Shown: positions 19,416-27,588 of the stretch, piece after piece | Position numbering within the stretch: the first letter of the stretch is position 1 | How the letters are laid out: each line of letters opens with the position of its first letter | Assembly (NCBI GenBank): GCA_024236295.1 | Contig: JACKKT010000009.1 | Span: 62,001 to 126,000, forward strand | Direction: 5' to 3' | Source of the DNA: Kordiimonadaceae bacterium | GTDB lineage: Bacteria; Pseudomonadota; Alphaproteobacteria; Sphingomonadales; Emcibacteraceae | Length of the DNA: 64,000 nucleotides | Translations under genes and position numbers: made by a program | The notes under the pieces: generated by a model | Seen by the model: only the letters and a program-made list of their open reading frames with translations | Told to the model about the DNA's origin: nothing | Database searches by the model: none

Positions 19416-20147
19416 ATGAGAAGCTTGTGGAAATGGATGAAAATCAGAAAATTTCTGTTTCTTTTATTTCCACTTCTGATGTTGTCAGGCTGTGGTCAGC
19501 GGGAACGGAGTAATATACTCATACCAGATGGTTCACCTTCTGTATCAATAATGGATTTCAGCAATCCAATTTCTCTAAAACCGCTTGACGATGGCTGGTA
19601 TCACAGAACCTTCTGGTTTGTCTCACCAATGGAAATTTCCTTTATTACAAAGGATGGTCATCCATCAATAAGACTGGCCACGGATAACAGTGCTTCCATG
19701 CTTTTTCGATATGTTGATTTTAATCTTGATCAGTATCCTAAACTAAGCTGGGACTGGATGGTTGAAAAAGGGATCAAAAGTGATAAAAGTGAACTTACCG
19801 AGGAAGGGGATGACCAGCCGGCAAGGCTTTTTTTAAGTTTTGAAGCACCAAACGGTGAAAAACACCGCATGGAAATTATCTGGGGTAACCGTGAGGTAAA
19901 GCGGGGCGACTGGAAATATATAAAAGGGTCTTCCTTCCCCCATTATGTGGCAAATGGTGGTGATGAAAATATTGGCAAATGGTTTCATGAAAATGTTGAC
20001 CTGGTCGGTCTTTATGAACATTTATGGGGTGCGTCTGCCGGTGTCAGACTGACAGATATAGGCTTATTTTGCGATACAGATGCAACAAGAGGGCAAACAG
20101 TCGCCTATTTTTCCGATATCCGGGCCAATATGGAAATGGTTCAATAA
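19416..20147 (+). CDS. DUF3047-family lipoprotein
   Basis: 243 residues. Signal segment followed by the lipobox L-S-G-C (Cys near residue 26). The rest matches DUF3047: L-D-D-G-W-Y near residue 55, P-K-L-S-W-D-W in the middle, F-C-D-T-D (about 222) and A-Y-F-S-D-I near the end, a jelly-roll-like secreted domain. Starts one nucleotide after the ppdK stop codon, so it is almost certainly in the same transcript, though no functional link is known. Function unknown. Confidence 0.8.
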   Translation: MRSLWKWMKIRKFLFLLFPLLMLSGCGQRERSNILIPDGSPSVSIMDFSNPISLKPLDDGWYHRTFWFVSPMEISFITKDGHPSIRLATDNSASMLFRYVDFNLDQYPKLSWDWMVEKGIKSDKSELTEEGDDQPARLFLSFEAPNGEKHRMEIIWGNREVKRGDWKYIKGSSFPHYVANGGDENIGKWFHENVDLVGLYEHLWGASAGVRLTDIGLFCDTDATRGQTVAYFSDIRANMEMVQ

Positions 20148-20164
20148 AATATATTTCCAAGATA

Positions 20165-20278
20165 TTAAAGTGTGGCCAATATTGCAACCAGCAGGATAAC
20201 CGCAATTACCAGCACTAAAATTGTTCTATAGTCACTGGGGTTCGTGTGTTTTTTTTTGTTTCTGTGAAATTTGCTCAT
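20165..20278 (-). CDS. Small single-helix membrane protein, 37 aa
   Basis: A 37-residue frame with ATG at 20278 and AAGGGGA about 5 nt upstream. N-terminal 18 residues are polar and basic (five His/Lys in a row-rich region), residues 20-37 form one hydrophobic helix made of L, V, I and A that ends at the stop codon. This positive-inside, tail-anchored layout is what small bacterial membrane proteins show. Convergent with the DUF3047 gene, ending 17 nt from its stop. No function can be given. Confidence 0.6.
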   Translation of the reverse strand: MSKFHRNKKKHTNPSDYRTILVLVIAVILLVAILATL

Positions 20279-20455
20279 CTTAGTCCCCTTATTAAAAGCA
20301 TATCATTCTACTGCATTCTTATGTCTTCATACAAGCTTGTCAAAAAGATTTTTTCCAATTAGTTTCAATGAATCCCAAAACAGGACAAGTGAATAATTGC
20401 TGTAAGAAAATCTTACAATTAAAGGCTAAGAAACAACATTAATTGAAAAAAGTAT

Positions 20456-20484
20456 TTGTTAACATATTGATAAATAGATATAAT
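20456..20484 (+). promoter_or_regulatory. Putative promoter of the Sel1-repeat gene
   Basis: TTGTTA at 20456-20461, 17-nt spacer, TATAAT at 20479-20484, about 90 nt before the ATG at 20574. The space between 20279 and 20455 holds no other gene; it contains a small perfect inverted repeat, TGTAAGA AAA TCTTACA, just after 20400, without a T tail. Confidence 0.55.
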
Positions 20485-20573
20485 TTGTATGTGGCATGAG
20501 AATTGCTAATAAATCCTTCAGTTCGTTAATAAAAAGTAAACAAGTATGAATTTTGCAAAAAGGGGAGCATTTT

Positions 20574-20951
20574 ATGTTAAAGTCATTAATCACAAATTAT
20601 TTATTATCAATGGTTATATTAATGACAATTGGATTGGAGGCAAATGCATCCACGCACGATTTGATCCCTAATATTGATGATCAGAAAATTGTCGATTTTG
20701 AATATTTCGAAAGAAAGCAGGATCGTTGTCTTGAAGCTTTCTCACGTTCAGAATTTGAAGTGGCCTTTGCAATCTGTACACCCCTTGCCAAGATCGGATT
20801 CAGGGATGCTCAATTAGTAACGGGACTCCTATATGCTTATGGTGAAGGTACAGATAAAAATCTTCAGCGTGCCAAGATATGGCTTATGGAAGCTCTTAAA
20901 AACGGACGTGAGGATGCCGCACAGGCGCTTAGCGAGTTTGGGATGGACTAA
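20574..20951 (+). CDS. Secreted Sel1-repeat-like small protein
   Basis: 125 residues from ATG 20574, chosen because AGGGGAGC lies 7 nt upstream; a TTG 21 nt earlier overlaps that site and is unlikely. N-terminal signal peptide with a probable cut after A-N-A (about residue 25). The second half carries a TPR/Sel1-type helical pair: A-x-x-x-C-x-P-L-A, G-L-L-Y-A-Y-G-E-G and A-x-x-W-L-M-E-A. Two cysteines may pair in the periplasm. Single gene with its own promoter and terminator. Role unknown; Sel1 proteins are protein-binding scaffolds. Confidence 0.78.
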   Translation: MLKSLITNYLLSMVILMTIGLEANASTHDLIPNIDDQKIVDFEYFERKQDRCLEAFSRSEFEVAFAICTPLAKIGFRDAQLVTGLLYAYGEGTDKNLQRAKIWLMEALKNGREDAAQALSEFGMD

Positions 20952-20982
20952 TTTCAAAAATAAAGCTGTACTTTAAACGGCG

Positions 20983-21018
20983 AAGCTCTTAAATTCCGGC
21001 GAGTTTAAGAGCTTTTTT
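20983..21018 (+). terminator. Rho-independent terminator after the Sel1-like gene
   Basis: Perfect 11-bp stem AAGCTCTTAAA (20983-20993) / TTTAAGAGCTT (21004-21014) with a 10-nt loop and a T-run to 21018. The prfC start codon follows only 17 nt after the T-run. Confidence 0.85.
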
Positions 21019-21034
21019 AATTTTGAGAATACCA

Positions 21035-22624
21035 ATGTCGTCTCTGGACAAAGAAGTAAATCGTCGCAGAACTTTTGCGATTATCGCCCACCCGGATGCC
21101 GGAAAAACCACACTGACAGAAAAACTGCTGTTATTTGGTGGCGCCATTCAAATGGCTGGTGAGGTTAAGGCACGTGGTGACAGGCGCCGGGCCCGGTCTG
21201 ACTGGATGAAAGTTGAGCAGGAGAGAGGCATATCGGTTGCCTCCTCTGTTATGTCATTTGAATATGACAAGAGAATGTTCAATTTGCTCGATACACCTGG
21301 TCACGAAGATTTCTCAGAAGATACGTACCGTGTTTTGACGGCTGTTGACAGTGCAGTAATGGTGCTGGATTCAGCGAAGGGCGTTGAAGGACAGACAAAA
21401 AAATTATTTGAAGTATGTCGACTTCGCGATATGCCGGTTATTTCTTTCTTTAATAAAATGGACCGTGAAGCATTAAACCCTTTTGAACTTCTGGATGATT
21501 TGGCCGATAAGCTTGCACTCGATGTGGCTCCTGCGACATGGCCCATCGGTATGGGGCGGGATTTTAAAGGTTGTTATGATCTGATCAATGACCGGCTGAT
21601 CCTGATTGAAAGAAGTAAAGGAGATATTCCAGATTCCGGTGTAGTCTGTAAGGGCATTGATGACCCGAAACTTGATCAGCTTTTACCTGAAAATCTTGTA
21701 TCAAAGCTGCGTGATGATGTAGAAATGGTCAGAGAATTATGCCCTGCGTTTGATCAGAAAGCCTATCTTGAAGGAACATTGACCCCCGTCTATTTCGGTT
21801 CTGCCATTAATACATTTGGTGTTAAGGAACTTCTGAATGGATTAACAGATTTCGCCCCCATGCCCGGTCAATATTCAACGGATATACGAACTGTCGATGC
21901 GCATGAGCCAAAAGTCAGTGGTTTTGTTTTCAAAATTCAAGCCAATATGGACCCTAAGCATCGTGACCGCATTGCATTTTTCAGGCTAGTTTCCGGTAAA
22001 TTCAAAAGGGGAATGAAACTCAGGCATGTGCGAGATGGCAAAACTATGAACCTTCATAATCCGGTTTTATTTCTTGCTCAAGACAGGGAGCTTGCTGAAG
22101 AGGCATGGCCGGGAGATATAATCGGAATACCGAACCATGGAAATTTAAGGATTGGTGATAGCCTTACCGAAGGCGAGAATTTAAAATTTACCGGAATTCC
22201 TAGCTTTGCGCCCGAACATATTCAGACAGTGCGTGCAGAAGACCCGATGAAAGCAAAACATCTGGCCAGGGCACTTTATCAATTGGCAGAGGAAGGCGCG
22301 GCAAGGGTTTTCAAGCCGGTTATTGGATCAGAATGGTATGTAGGTGTGGTCGGTATTCTTCAATTTGAAGTAATGGCAGATAGAATTCGGACTGAATATG
22401 ATGTTCCGTGCCGGTTTGAAACAACATCGCTTTATACGGCACGATGGATCGAAAGTGATGACCCGTTTAAGCTTAAAAAATTTATTGATAGCAACAAGGC
22501 AAATATGGCTGAAGATCATAATGGTTCCCCGGTCTTTCTTGCCCGCAATGCATGGCGCTTGGATAAAGCAATTGAAGACAACCCGGATTTAAGATTTTTA
22601 AAGACAAAAGAACAACTTATTTAA
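21035..22624 (+). CDS. prfC: Peptide chain release factor 3
   Basis: 529 residues from ATG 21035; a TTG four codons earlier lies against the terminator and has no ribosome site, while GAG sits 8 nt before the ATG. GTPase that recycles RF1/RF2. P-loop A-H-P-D-A-G-K-T-T (18-26), D-T-P-G-H (about 84-88), N-K-M-D at 140-143, then EF-G-like domain II and a C-terminal domain with the G-V-V-G-x-L-Q-F-E-V block. Its promoter is not visible between the terminator and the start. Confidence 0.95.
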   Translation: MSSLDKEVNRRRTFAIIAHPDAGKTTLTEKLLLFGGAIQMAGEVKARGDRRRARSDWMKVEQERGISVASSVMSFEYDKRMFNLLDTPGHEDFSEDTYRVLTAVDSAVMVLDSAKGVEGQTKKLFEVCRLRDMPVISFFNKMDREALNPFELLDDLADKLALDVAPATWPIGMGRDFKGCYDLINDRLILIERSKGDIPDSGVVCKGIDDPKLDQLLPENLVSKLRDDVEMVRELCPAFDQKAYLEGTLTPVYFGSAINTFGVKELLNGLTDFAPMPGQYSTDIRTVDAHEPKVSGFVFKIQANMDPKHRDRIAFFRLVSGKFKRGMKLRHVRDGKTMNLHNPVLFLAQDRELAEEAWPGDIIGIPNHGNLRIGDSLTEGENLKFTGIPSFAPEHIQTVRAEDPMKAKHLARALYQLAEEGAARVFKPVIGSEWYVGVVGILQFEVMADRIRTEYDVPCRFETTSLYTARWIESDDPFKLKKFIDSNKANMAEDHNGSPVFLARNAWRLDKAIEDNPDLRFLKTKEQLI

Positions 22625-22701
22625 AAATCTTCTTTATTGTAAATTCAGTATTTCAGTGGTTATAATAGCGATTTCTAATATATAAGCCGGGCTCATTTTA
22701 A

Positions 22702-23157
22702 ATGGATGACGAAATCAAATTACTGTTTGAATTTAACGAGAATGATTTCACGGCCCAGCATCAAATTGAACTTTATCAATATTGGGATAAGCTAAAGCAA
22801 GGTAGAATAATACCGGCACGTTCCGATATTAAAGTTGAGGACCTTAAAAAGAATCTACCCTCCCTGATGTTGCTTGATTTTAATAGGGAAAAAGAAACCT
22901 TTACCTTTCGCCTAATTGGAACAGCATGTGTTAAATTTTATGGTGAACTTACAGGTAAAGTTATGAATGATTATGAAGAGCATAGTCAGGCTGTAAAGAG
23001 ACTATTATGGTGTGTATAAAATAAAAAGCCATATTATGGCGTCAAAAATCTGGCCAATATAAATAAAAATTATATCAGCACTTCATTTATTGTCCTGCCA
23101 TTGTCTGAAGATGGTGAAAATGTTGATAAGCTTTTAATCTCACACCATTTCTACTAA
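22702..23157 (+). pseudogene. PAS_5-family gene interrupted by an in-frame TAA
   Basis: The frame from ATG 22702 matches the small alphaproteobacterial PAS_5 family (Y-W-x-x-L-K-x-G-R near residue 30, then L-L-D-F and F-R-L-I-G-T). It hits TAA at 23017-23019 after 105 residues, but the same frame continues without further stops to 23155-23157 and the continuation holds the normal end of the family: P-Y-Y-G, then F-I-V-L-P-L-S-E-D-G and V-D-K-L-L. Total 152 codons, near the family length. So this is a point nonsense change, a sequencing error or a readthrough site. The last codons overlap the stop of the convergent nitroreductase gene by 4 nt. Confidence 0.75.
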
Positions 23158-23789
23158 TTTTCCGGAATCCATTTTTCAACAATTGTATGTAGGTCCGGGC
23201 GGCTCCGTTCAGTTGGTTCCTTATCAGTGCTTCCTATATAGATAAAGCCGGCAATACGTTCTTCTTTCGATAGCTTGAGTGCCTCCAAAATCGTTGGATC
23301 ATACGCATACCATTCCGAAAGCCATTGGCCTGCATATCCCATTGCATTGGCGGCCAGAAGAATATTTTGGCAAACGGCCCCGGCAGACAGAATTTGTTCC
23401 CATTCAGGCACTTTTGGATTTGCCGGTGTTGCTCTTGATATTACGGCAATAATAAGGGGGGCTCTTAAAAATCGCATTTCTTCGAATGTTAGAAGACCGG
23501 AATCTGCCCCAGGGTTGTTTTTCTCAAATACTTGTCTCAAAATTTTGCCAATTATTACCCTCGCCTCGCCTTCAAATGTTAAAAAACGCCAGGGAACCTG
23601 CTTTTTATGATCAGGCACTCTCGCACCAATGGTAAGGATCTGATTGAGTTGATCCTGATTTGGACCGGGTTCACACATATCTTTAACTGTCAATGAACGG
23701 CGCAGCATAAGCAGGTCTAGTGTTGCTTCGGATGGGTGACTGGCGGGCAGCCGGTCACACGTATCAGGTATTTTTTTAGTGGAGATCAT
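23154..23789 (-). CDS. Nitroreductase-family FMN-dependent protein
   Basis: 211 residues. N-terminal R-R-S-L (about 30-33) and A-R-V-P-D-H-K-K-Q-V-P-W-R-F (56-69) match the FMN phosphate-binding start of YdjA-like nitroreductases; A-M-G-Y-A-G-Q-W-L-S (about 150) and I-G-S in the last third complete the fold. Flavin-dependent reduction of nitro or quinone compounds is known for the family, the natural substrate is not. Convergent with the PAS gene, and 21 nt downstream of the DUF4136 lipoprotein gene. Confidence 0.87.
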   Translation of the reverse strand: MISTKKIPDTCDRLPASHPSEATLDLLMLRRSLTVKDMCEPGPNQDQLNQILTIGARVPDHKKQVPWRFLTFEGEARVIIGKILRQVFEKNNPGADSGLLTFEEMRFLRAPLIIAVISRATPANPKVPEWEQILSAGAVCQNILLAANAMGYAGQWLSEWYAYDPTILEALKLSKEERIAGFIYIGSTDKEPTERSRPDLHTIVEKWIPEN

Positions 23790-23809
23790 AAATTTACCAA
23801 AATATATTC

Positions 23810-24415
23810 TTAATTTGTCTTGATTTTAATTGTTTCTGTTTTTCCGCTTTCGCCTGGAAAATTCTGAAAGAGAGCATCAACCATATAGGGCATAATCTGC
23901 GCTAAATTAGGGTTTTTGTTAATGCTTTCGACATGGCCTTCATATAATCGCTGTCCTGTACTCAGATCAACAATATTCATTGTCAGACGGCTAACATAAG
24001 GGACAACCGGTTCAGATGAGCCAAACGATGTCGAAATTCCAAGCCCCAATGAAGTGCCACTTCGGCGGCCGCCACTTCCTACACCCATGCCGAAGGACAC
24101 ACCTGAATTATCATTGTCAATTACAGTGTTTCCTATAGGGGCAATACCATAGCCAATCTCGGCAATATACTGGCTGGCGCCATTTTCAGGGGGGTGAAAA
24201 CCCACATTGCCCAGCTTGCGACCGATCAACTGGGCATAAGCGCGAAATTCAATACTTTGTTGCAGCGTGGGGTCAATGGATATCACTTCAATAGTCTGAC
24301 CAGATACAGGTGGCAGATGGTGAAAACGGGTCACATTATTTTTAATGCCGGATGAGCAGGCGAAGAGAAGCAAGGTGCTAGCAAGAATGATCGCAGTTTT
24401 TAGATTTTTAATCAT
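23810..24415 (-). CDS. DUF4136-like lipoprotein
   Basis: About 201 residues from ATG 24415 (an ATG three codons earlier would overlap the AAAGGA ribosome site). Signal peptide with lipobox L-F-A-C. A glycine- and serine-rich middle part (about 100-135) and a C-terminal region with L-T-M-N-I-V-D and L-Y-E-G-H-V match the DUF4136 family of envelope lipoproteins. Function unknown. Divergent from tRNA-Val and cysD. Confidence 0.75.
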   Translation of the reverse strand: MIKNLKTAIILASTLLLFACSSGIKNNVTRFHHLPPVSGQTIEVISIDPTLQQSIEFRAYAQLIGRKLGNVGFHPPENGASQYIAEIGYGIAPIGNTVIDNDNSGVSFGMGVGSGGRRSGTSLGLGISTSFGSSEPVVPYVSRLTMNIVDLSTGQRLYEGHVESINKNPNLAQIMPYMVDALFQNFPGESGKTETIKIKTN

Positions 24416-24502
24416 GATATCCATCCTTTAATTTATTATAGAGTATCAAACTCTTGATTAATGTTCTATGATTAAAATAAGGCAAAATGTCGATCTTAGG
24501 AC

Positions 24503-24530
24503 TTGCTTCTTTAATTAAATTAGGTATAAA
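24503..24530 (+). promoter_or_regulatory. Putative promoter of tRNA-Val
   Basis: TTGCTT at 24503-24508, 16-nt spacer, TATAAA at 24525-24530; the tRNA begins 20 nt after the -10 element, the distance expected for a tRNA transcript with a short 5' leader. Confidence 0.5.
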
Positions 24531-24549
24531 ACCCTTTCCACACCCATCG

Positions 24550-24624
<75 letters not shown>

Positions 24625-24723
24625 TTCATACTTATTATCTTTGTTTAAAAATATATCTTACAATAATTAGCCTTATAGATTAGAGTGCAGAAAAATTGAA
24701 AGAATTATAAAAAGAATTATAAA

Positions 24724-25623
24724 ATGTCATTAAGTCATCTTAAGCGTCTGGAAGCCGAAAGTATTCATATATTGAGGGAAGTTGTGGCAACGGCCCAAAC
24801 GCCCGTCATGCTTTATAGTATTGGCAAAGACAGCGCAGTAATGCTTCACCTCGCACTTAAGGCATTTGCTCCGGGAAAATTGCCCTTTCCATTAATGCAT
24901 GTGGACACTACCTGGAAATTTAAAGATATGATCTCCTTTCGAGACAGAATGGTAAAGGAACATGATCTGGATTTAATTGTTCATATAAATAAGGAAGGTG
25001 TGCAGCAAGGTATTGGTCCATTCAGTCATGGTTCTGCAACTCATACGGATATAATGAAGACTATTGCTTTAAAGCAGGCGTTAGATAAATATGGTTTTGA
25101 TGCTGCTTTTGGTGGTGCACGCAGAGACGAGGAAAAATCACGCGCCAAGGAAAGGATATTTTCATTTCGTTCCGATGGGCACCAGTGGGATCCAAAAAAT
25201 CAACGCCCCGAGCTTTGGAATATTTATAATTGCCGCATAAATAAGGGAGAGAGCATACGCGTTTTCCCCCTTTCAAACTGGACAGAGCTCGATATCTGGC
25301 AATATATCCATCAGGAAAATATCAGTATTGTTCCTTTATATTATGCGGCAGAAAGACCGGTTGTCAGACGGGACGGGCAGCTTATAATGGTCGATGATGA
25401 TCGCATGCCAATAAATAAAGGCGAAGAAATTTTGCACCGTAAAGTGCGTTTTCGTACTCTAGGGTGCTATCCACTTACAGGGGCTGTTGAGAGCGATGCA
25501 GATACCCTTGAGGCCATTATTCGCGAAATGTTGCTTTCCCATACTTCAGAACGTGAAGGGCGTGTTATTGACAAAGATGTTGATGCATCGATGGAGCAAA
25601 AGAAAAAAGAAGGGTATTTTTAA
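24724..25623 (+). CDS. cysD: Sulfate adenylyltransferase subunit 2
   Basis: 299 residues. ATP pyrophosphatase-type PP-loop Y-S-I-G-K-D-S at 31-37, G-G-A-R-R-D-E-E-K-S-R-A-K-E (about 136-149) and P-L-S-N-W-T-E-L-D near residue 183, all standard in CysD. With CysN it turns sulfate and ATP into APS. Overlaps cysNC by 1 nt (TAATG). No cysH/cysIJ sulfite-forming genes are nearby; the next genes are polysaccharide genes, so its product may serve sulfation. Confidence 0.97.
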   Translation: MSLSHLKRLEAESIHILREVVATAQTPVMLYSIGKDSAVMLHLALKAFAPGKLPFPLMHVDTTWKFKDMISFRDRMVKEHDLDLIVHINKEGVQQGIGPFSHGSATHTDIMKTIALKQALDKYGFDAAFGGARRDEEKSRAKERIFSFRSDGHQWDPKNQRPELWNIYNCRINKGESIRVFPLSNWTELDIWQYIHQENISIVPLYYAAERPVVRRDGQLIMVDDDRMPINKGEEILHRKVRFRTLGCYPLTGAVESDADTLEAIIREMLLSHTSEREGRVIDKDVDASMEQKKKEGYF

Positions 25624-27500
25624 TGACCAGTCTTTCAAACACGGATATTTCTGATTATCTCAAATCCCAGGAGCAAAAATCTTTCCTGCGCTTCATAACC
25701 TGTGGTTCGGTTGATGATGGAAAATCAACTTTAATCGGCCGACTTTTATATGACAGTAAACTTATTTTTGAAGACCAGCTTGCCGCATTAGAAAAAGATA
25801 GTAAAAAAATTGGAACGCAAGGACAGGAAATTGATTTTGCCCTGTTGGTGGATGGACTAGCCGCTGAACGCGAGCAGGGGATTACCATTGATGTTGCCTA
25901 TCGCTTTTTCACGACGGACAAGCGAAAGTTCATTGTTGCCGATACACCAGGCCATGAACAATATACCCGAAATATGGCGACAGGCGCCTCAACAGCAGAC
26001 CTTGCCATAATCATGATTGATGCCCGTAAAGGTATACTCACCCAGACAAAACGACATAGCTTCATTGTTAGCTTACTGGGAATTAAACATGTGGTGCTGG
26101 CCATTAATAAAATGGATTTGATGAGCTTTGATCAGGAAGTTTTTAGAAAAATTGATGAAGACTATCGTGGGTTTGCCAAGGATTTGGGCTTTGAAGAAGT
26201 CGTTTCAATGCCATTATCGGCTCTAAAAGGGGATAATATTTTAAGTGTTTCGGAAAATACACCCTGGTACAAAGGCCCCAGTTTAATGGATCATCTGGAA
26301 AACGTTCAAATTGATAGAAACGAGGACGGAAATCCATTTCGTCTGCCAGTGCAATGGGTTAATCGTCCTAACCTTGATTTCAGAGGCTTTAGCGGCACTA
26401 TTGCTTCAGGCACTATTACCGAAGGTGATGAGATTGTGGTACTTCCCGGTGCAAAAACGGCCTATGTAAACTCTATAATTTCTGCAGATGGTAATGTGAG
26501 TAATGCCGAATTTGGTGAAGCCGTTACCATATGCCTTGACCGGGAACTTGATATTTCACGTGGTGATGTTATCTCGAAAGCGGATAACAGGCCGGAGATA
26601 ACAGATCAGATCCAGGCGCATATTATCTGGATGCATGAAGATGAAATGCTGCCTGGGCGACCCTATCTGATTAAAACCAATAACAAAACATTGGATGGTG
26701 TCATTACCGACCTTCGGCACAAGGTCAATGTAAATTCACTAGAGCATGAAAGCGCAAAAACTCTGGCACTGAATGAAGTGGGGCTTGTTAATATCAAGCT
26801 TGGCCAGAAAATTGTTTTTGAATCATATGCACAAAATAAAAGTTTAGGCAGTTTCATATGCATCGACAAATTTACCAATGCGACTATTGCCTGTGGTATG
26901 GTCAATTTCGGTCTCCGCCGGGCAAGTAACGTACATTGGCAGGCGGTGGATGTGGGTAAAGAAAGCCGGGCAAAACAAAAACATCAGGAACCTAAAGTTC
27001 TGTGGTTTACCGGACTTTCGGGATCTGGAAAATCGACAATTGCCAATCTGGTTGAAAAGAAACTCCATGCAATGGGCAAGCATACTTATCTGCTGGATGG
27101 GGATAATATAAGACACGGCCTAAATAAGGATCTCGGGTTTACAGATGCTGACCGGGTGGAAAATATCCGTCGCATTGGTGAGGTTGCCCATTTGATGGTC
27201 GATGCGGGGTTGATCGTTCTGACCGCCTTCATTTCGCCTTTTCGAGCTGAGAGGAATATGGTTCGAGAAATGGTTGGGGCAGGAGAATTTATTGAAATTT
27301 TTGTTGATACGCCCCTTGAAGTTTGTGAGCAGCGTGATGTAAAGGGGCTTTATAAAAAGGCGCGGGCGGGCGAGCTTAAAAACTTTACTGGTATTGATAG
27401 CCCATATGAGGAGCCGGAAGCTGCTGAAATACATGTAAATACAGTAGAAAATACGGCAGACGAGGCGGCAGATATTGTTGTGAAGAAATTGGGATATTAA
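25623..27500 (+). CDS. cysNC: Bifunctional sulfate adenylyltransferase subunit 1 / APS kinase
   Basis: 625 residues. The CysN part is an EF-Tu-like GTPase: G-S-V-D-D-G-K-S (28-35), D-T-P-G-H (107-111), N-K-M-D (162-165), then beta-barrel domains to about 440. The CysC part has its own P-loop G-L-S-G-S-G-K-S-T (464-472) and the D-G-D-N-I-R-H-G-L block just after. The fusion makes PAPS from APS in one protein. Fused CysNC is frequent where PAPS is used for sulfotransferases, and a sulfotransferase gene lies at 44004. Confidence 0.97.
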   Translation: MTSLSNTDISDYLKSQEQKSFLRFITCGSVDDGKSTLIGRLLYDSKLIFEDQLAALEKDSKKIGTQGQEIDFALLVDGLAAEREQGITIDVAYRFFTTDKRKFIVADTPGHEQYTRNMATGASTADLAIIMIDARKGILTQTKRHSFIVSLLGIKHVVLAINKMDLMSFDQEVFRKIDEDYRGFAKDLGFEEVVSMPLSALKGDNILSVSENTPWYKGPSLMDHLENVQIDRNEDGNPFRLPVQWVNRPNLDFRGFSGTIASGTITEGDEIVVLPGAKTAYVNSIISADGNVSNAEFGEAVTICLDRELDISRGDVISKADNRPEITDQIQAHIIWMHEDEMLPGRPYLIKTNNKTLDGVITDLRHKVNVNSLEHESAKTLALNEVGLVNIKLGQKIVFESYAQNKSLGSFICIDKFTNATIACGMVNFGLRRASNVHWQAVDVGKESRAKQKHQEPKVLWFTGLSGSGKSTIANLVEKKLHAMGKHTYLLDGDNIRHGLNKDLGFTDADRVENIRRIGEVAHLMVDAGLIVLTAFISPFRAERNMVREMVGAGEFIEIFVDTPLEVCEQRDVKGLYKKARAGELKNFTGIDSPYEEPEAAEIHVNTVENTADEAADIVVKKLGY

Positions 27501-27588
27501 AATAATGGTTGAGTTGATTGTTTTAGATTTCGATCATATTAATACTATACAAAACAGGGTTTTAACTATATTAACATATTAATTTATA

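Noticed and set aside
20401..20417. TGTAAGA/TCTTACA inverted repeat as a terminator
   Set aside because: No T-run on either strand; noted only as a small inverted repeat.
27501..27588. JUMPstart/ops-like element before the polysaccharide locus
   Set aside because: No GGCGGTAG core was seen in this gap.
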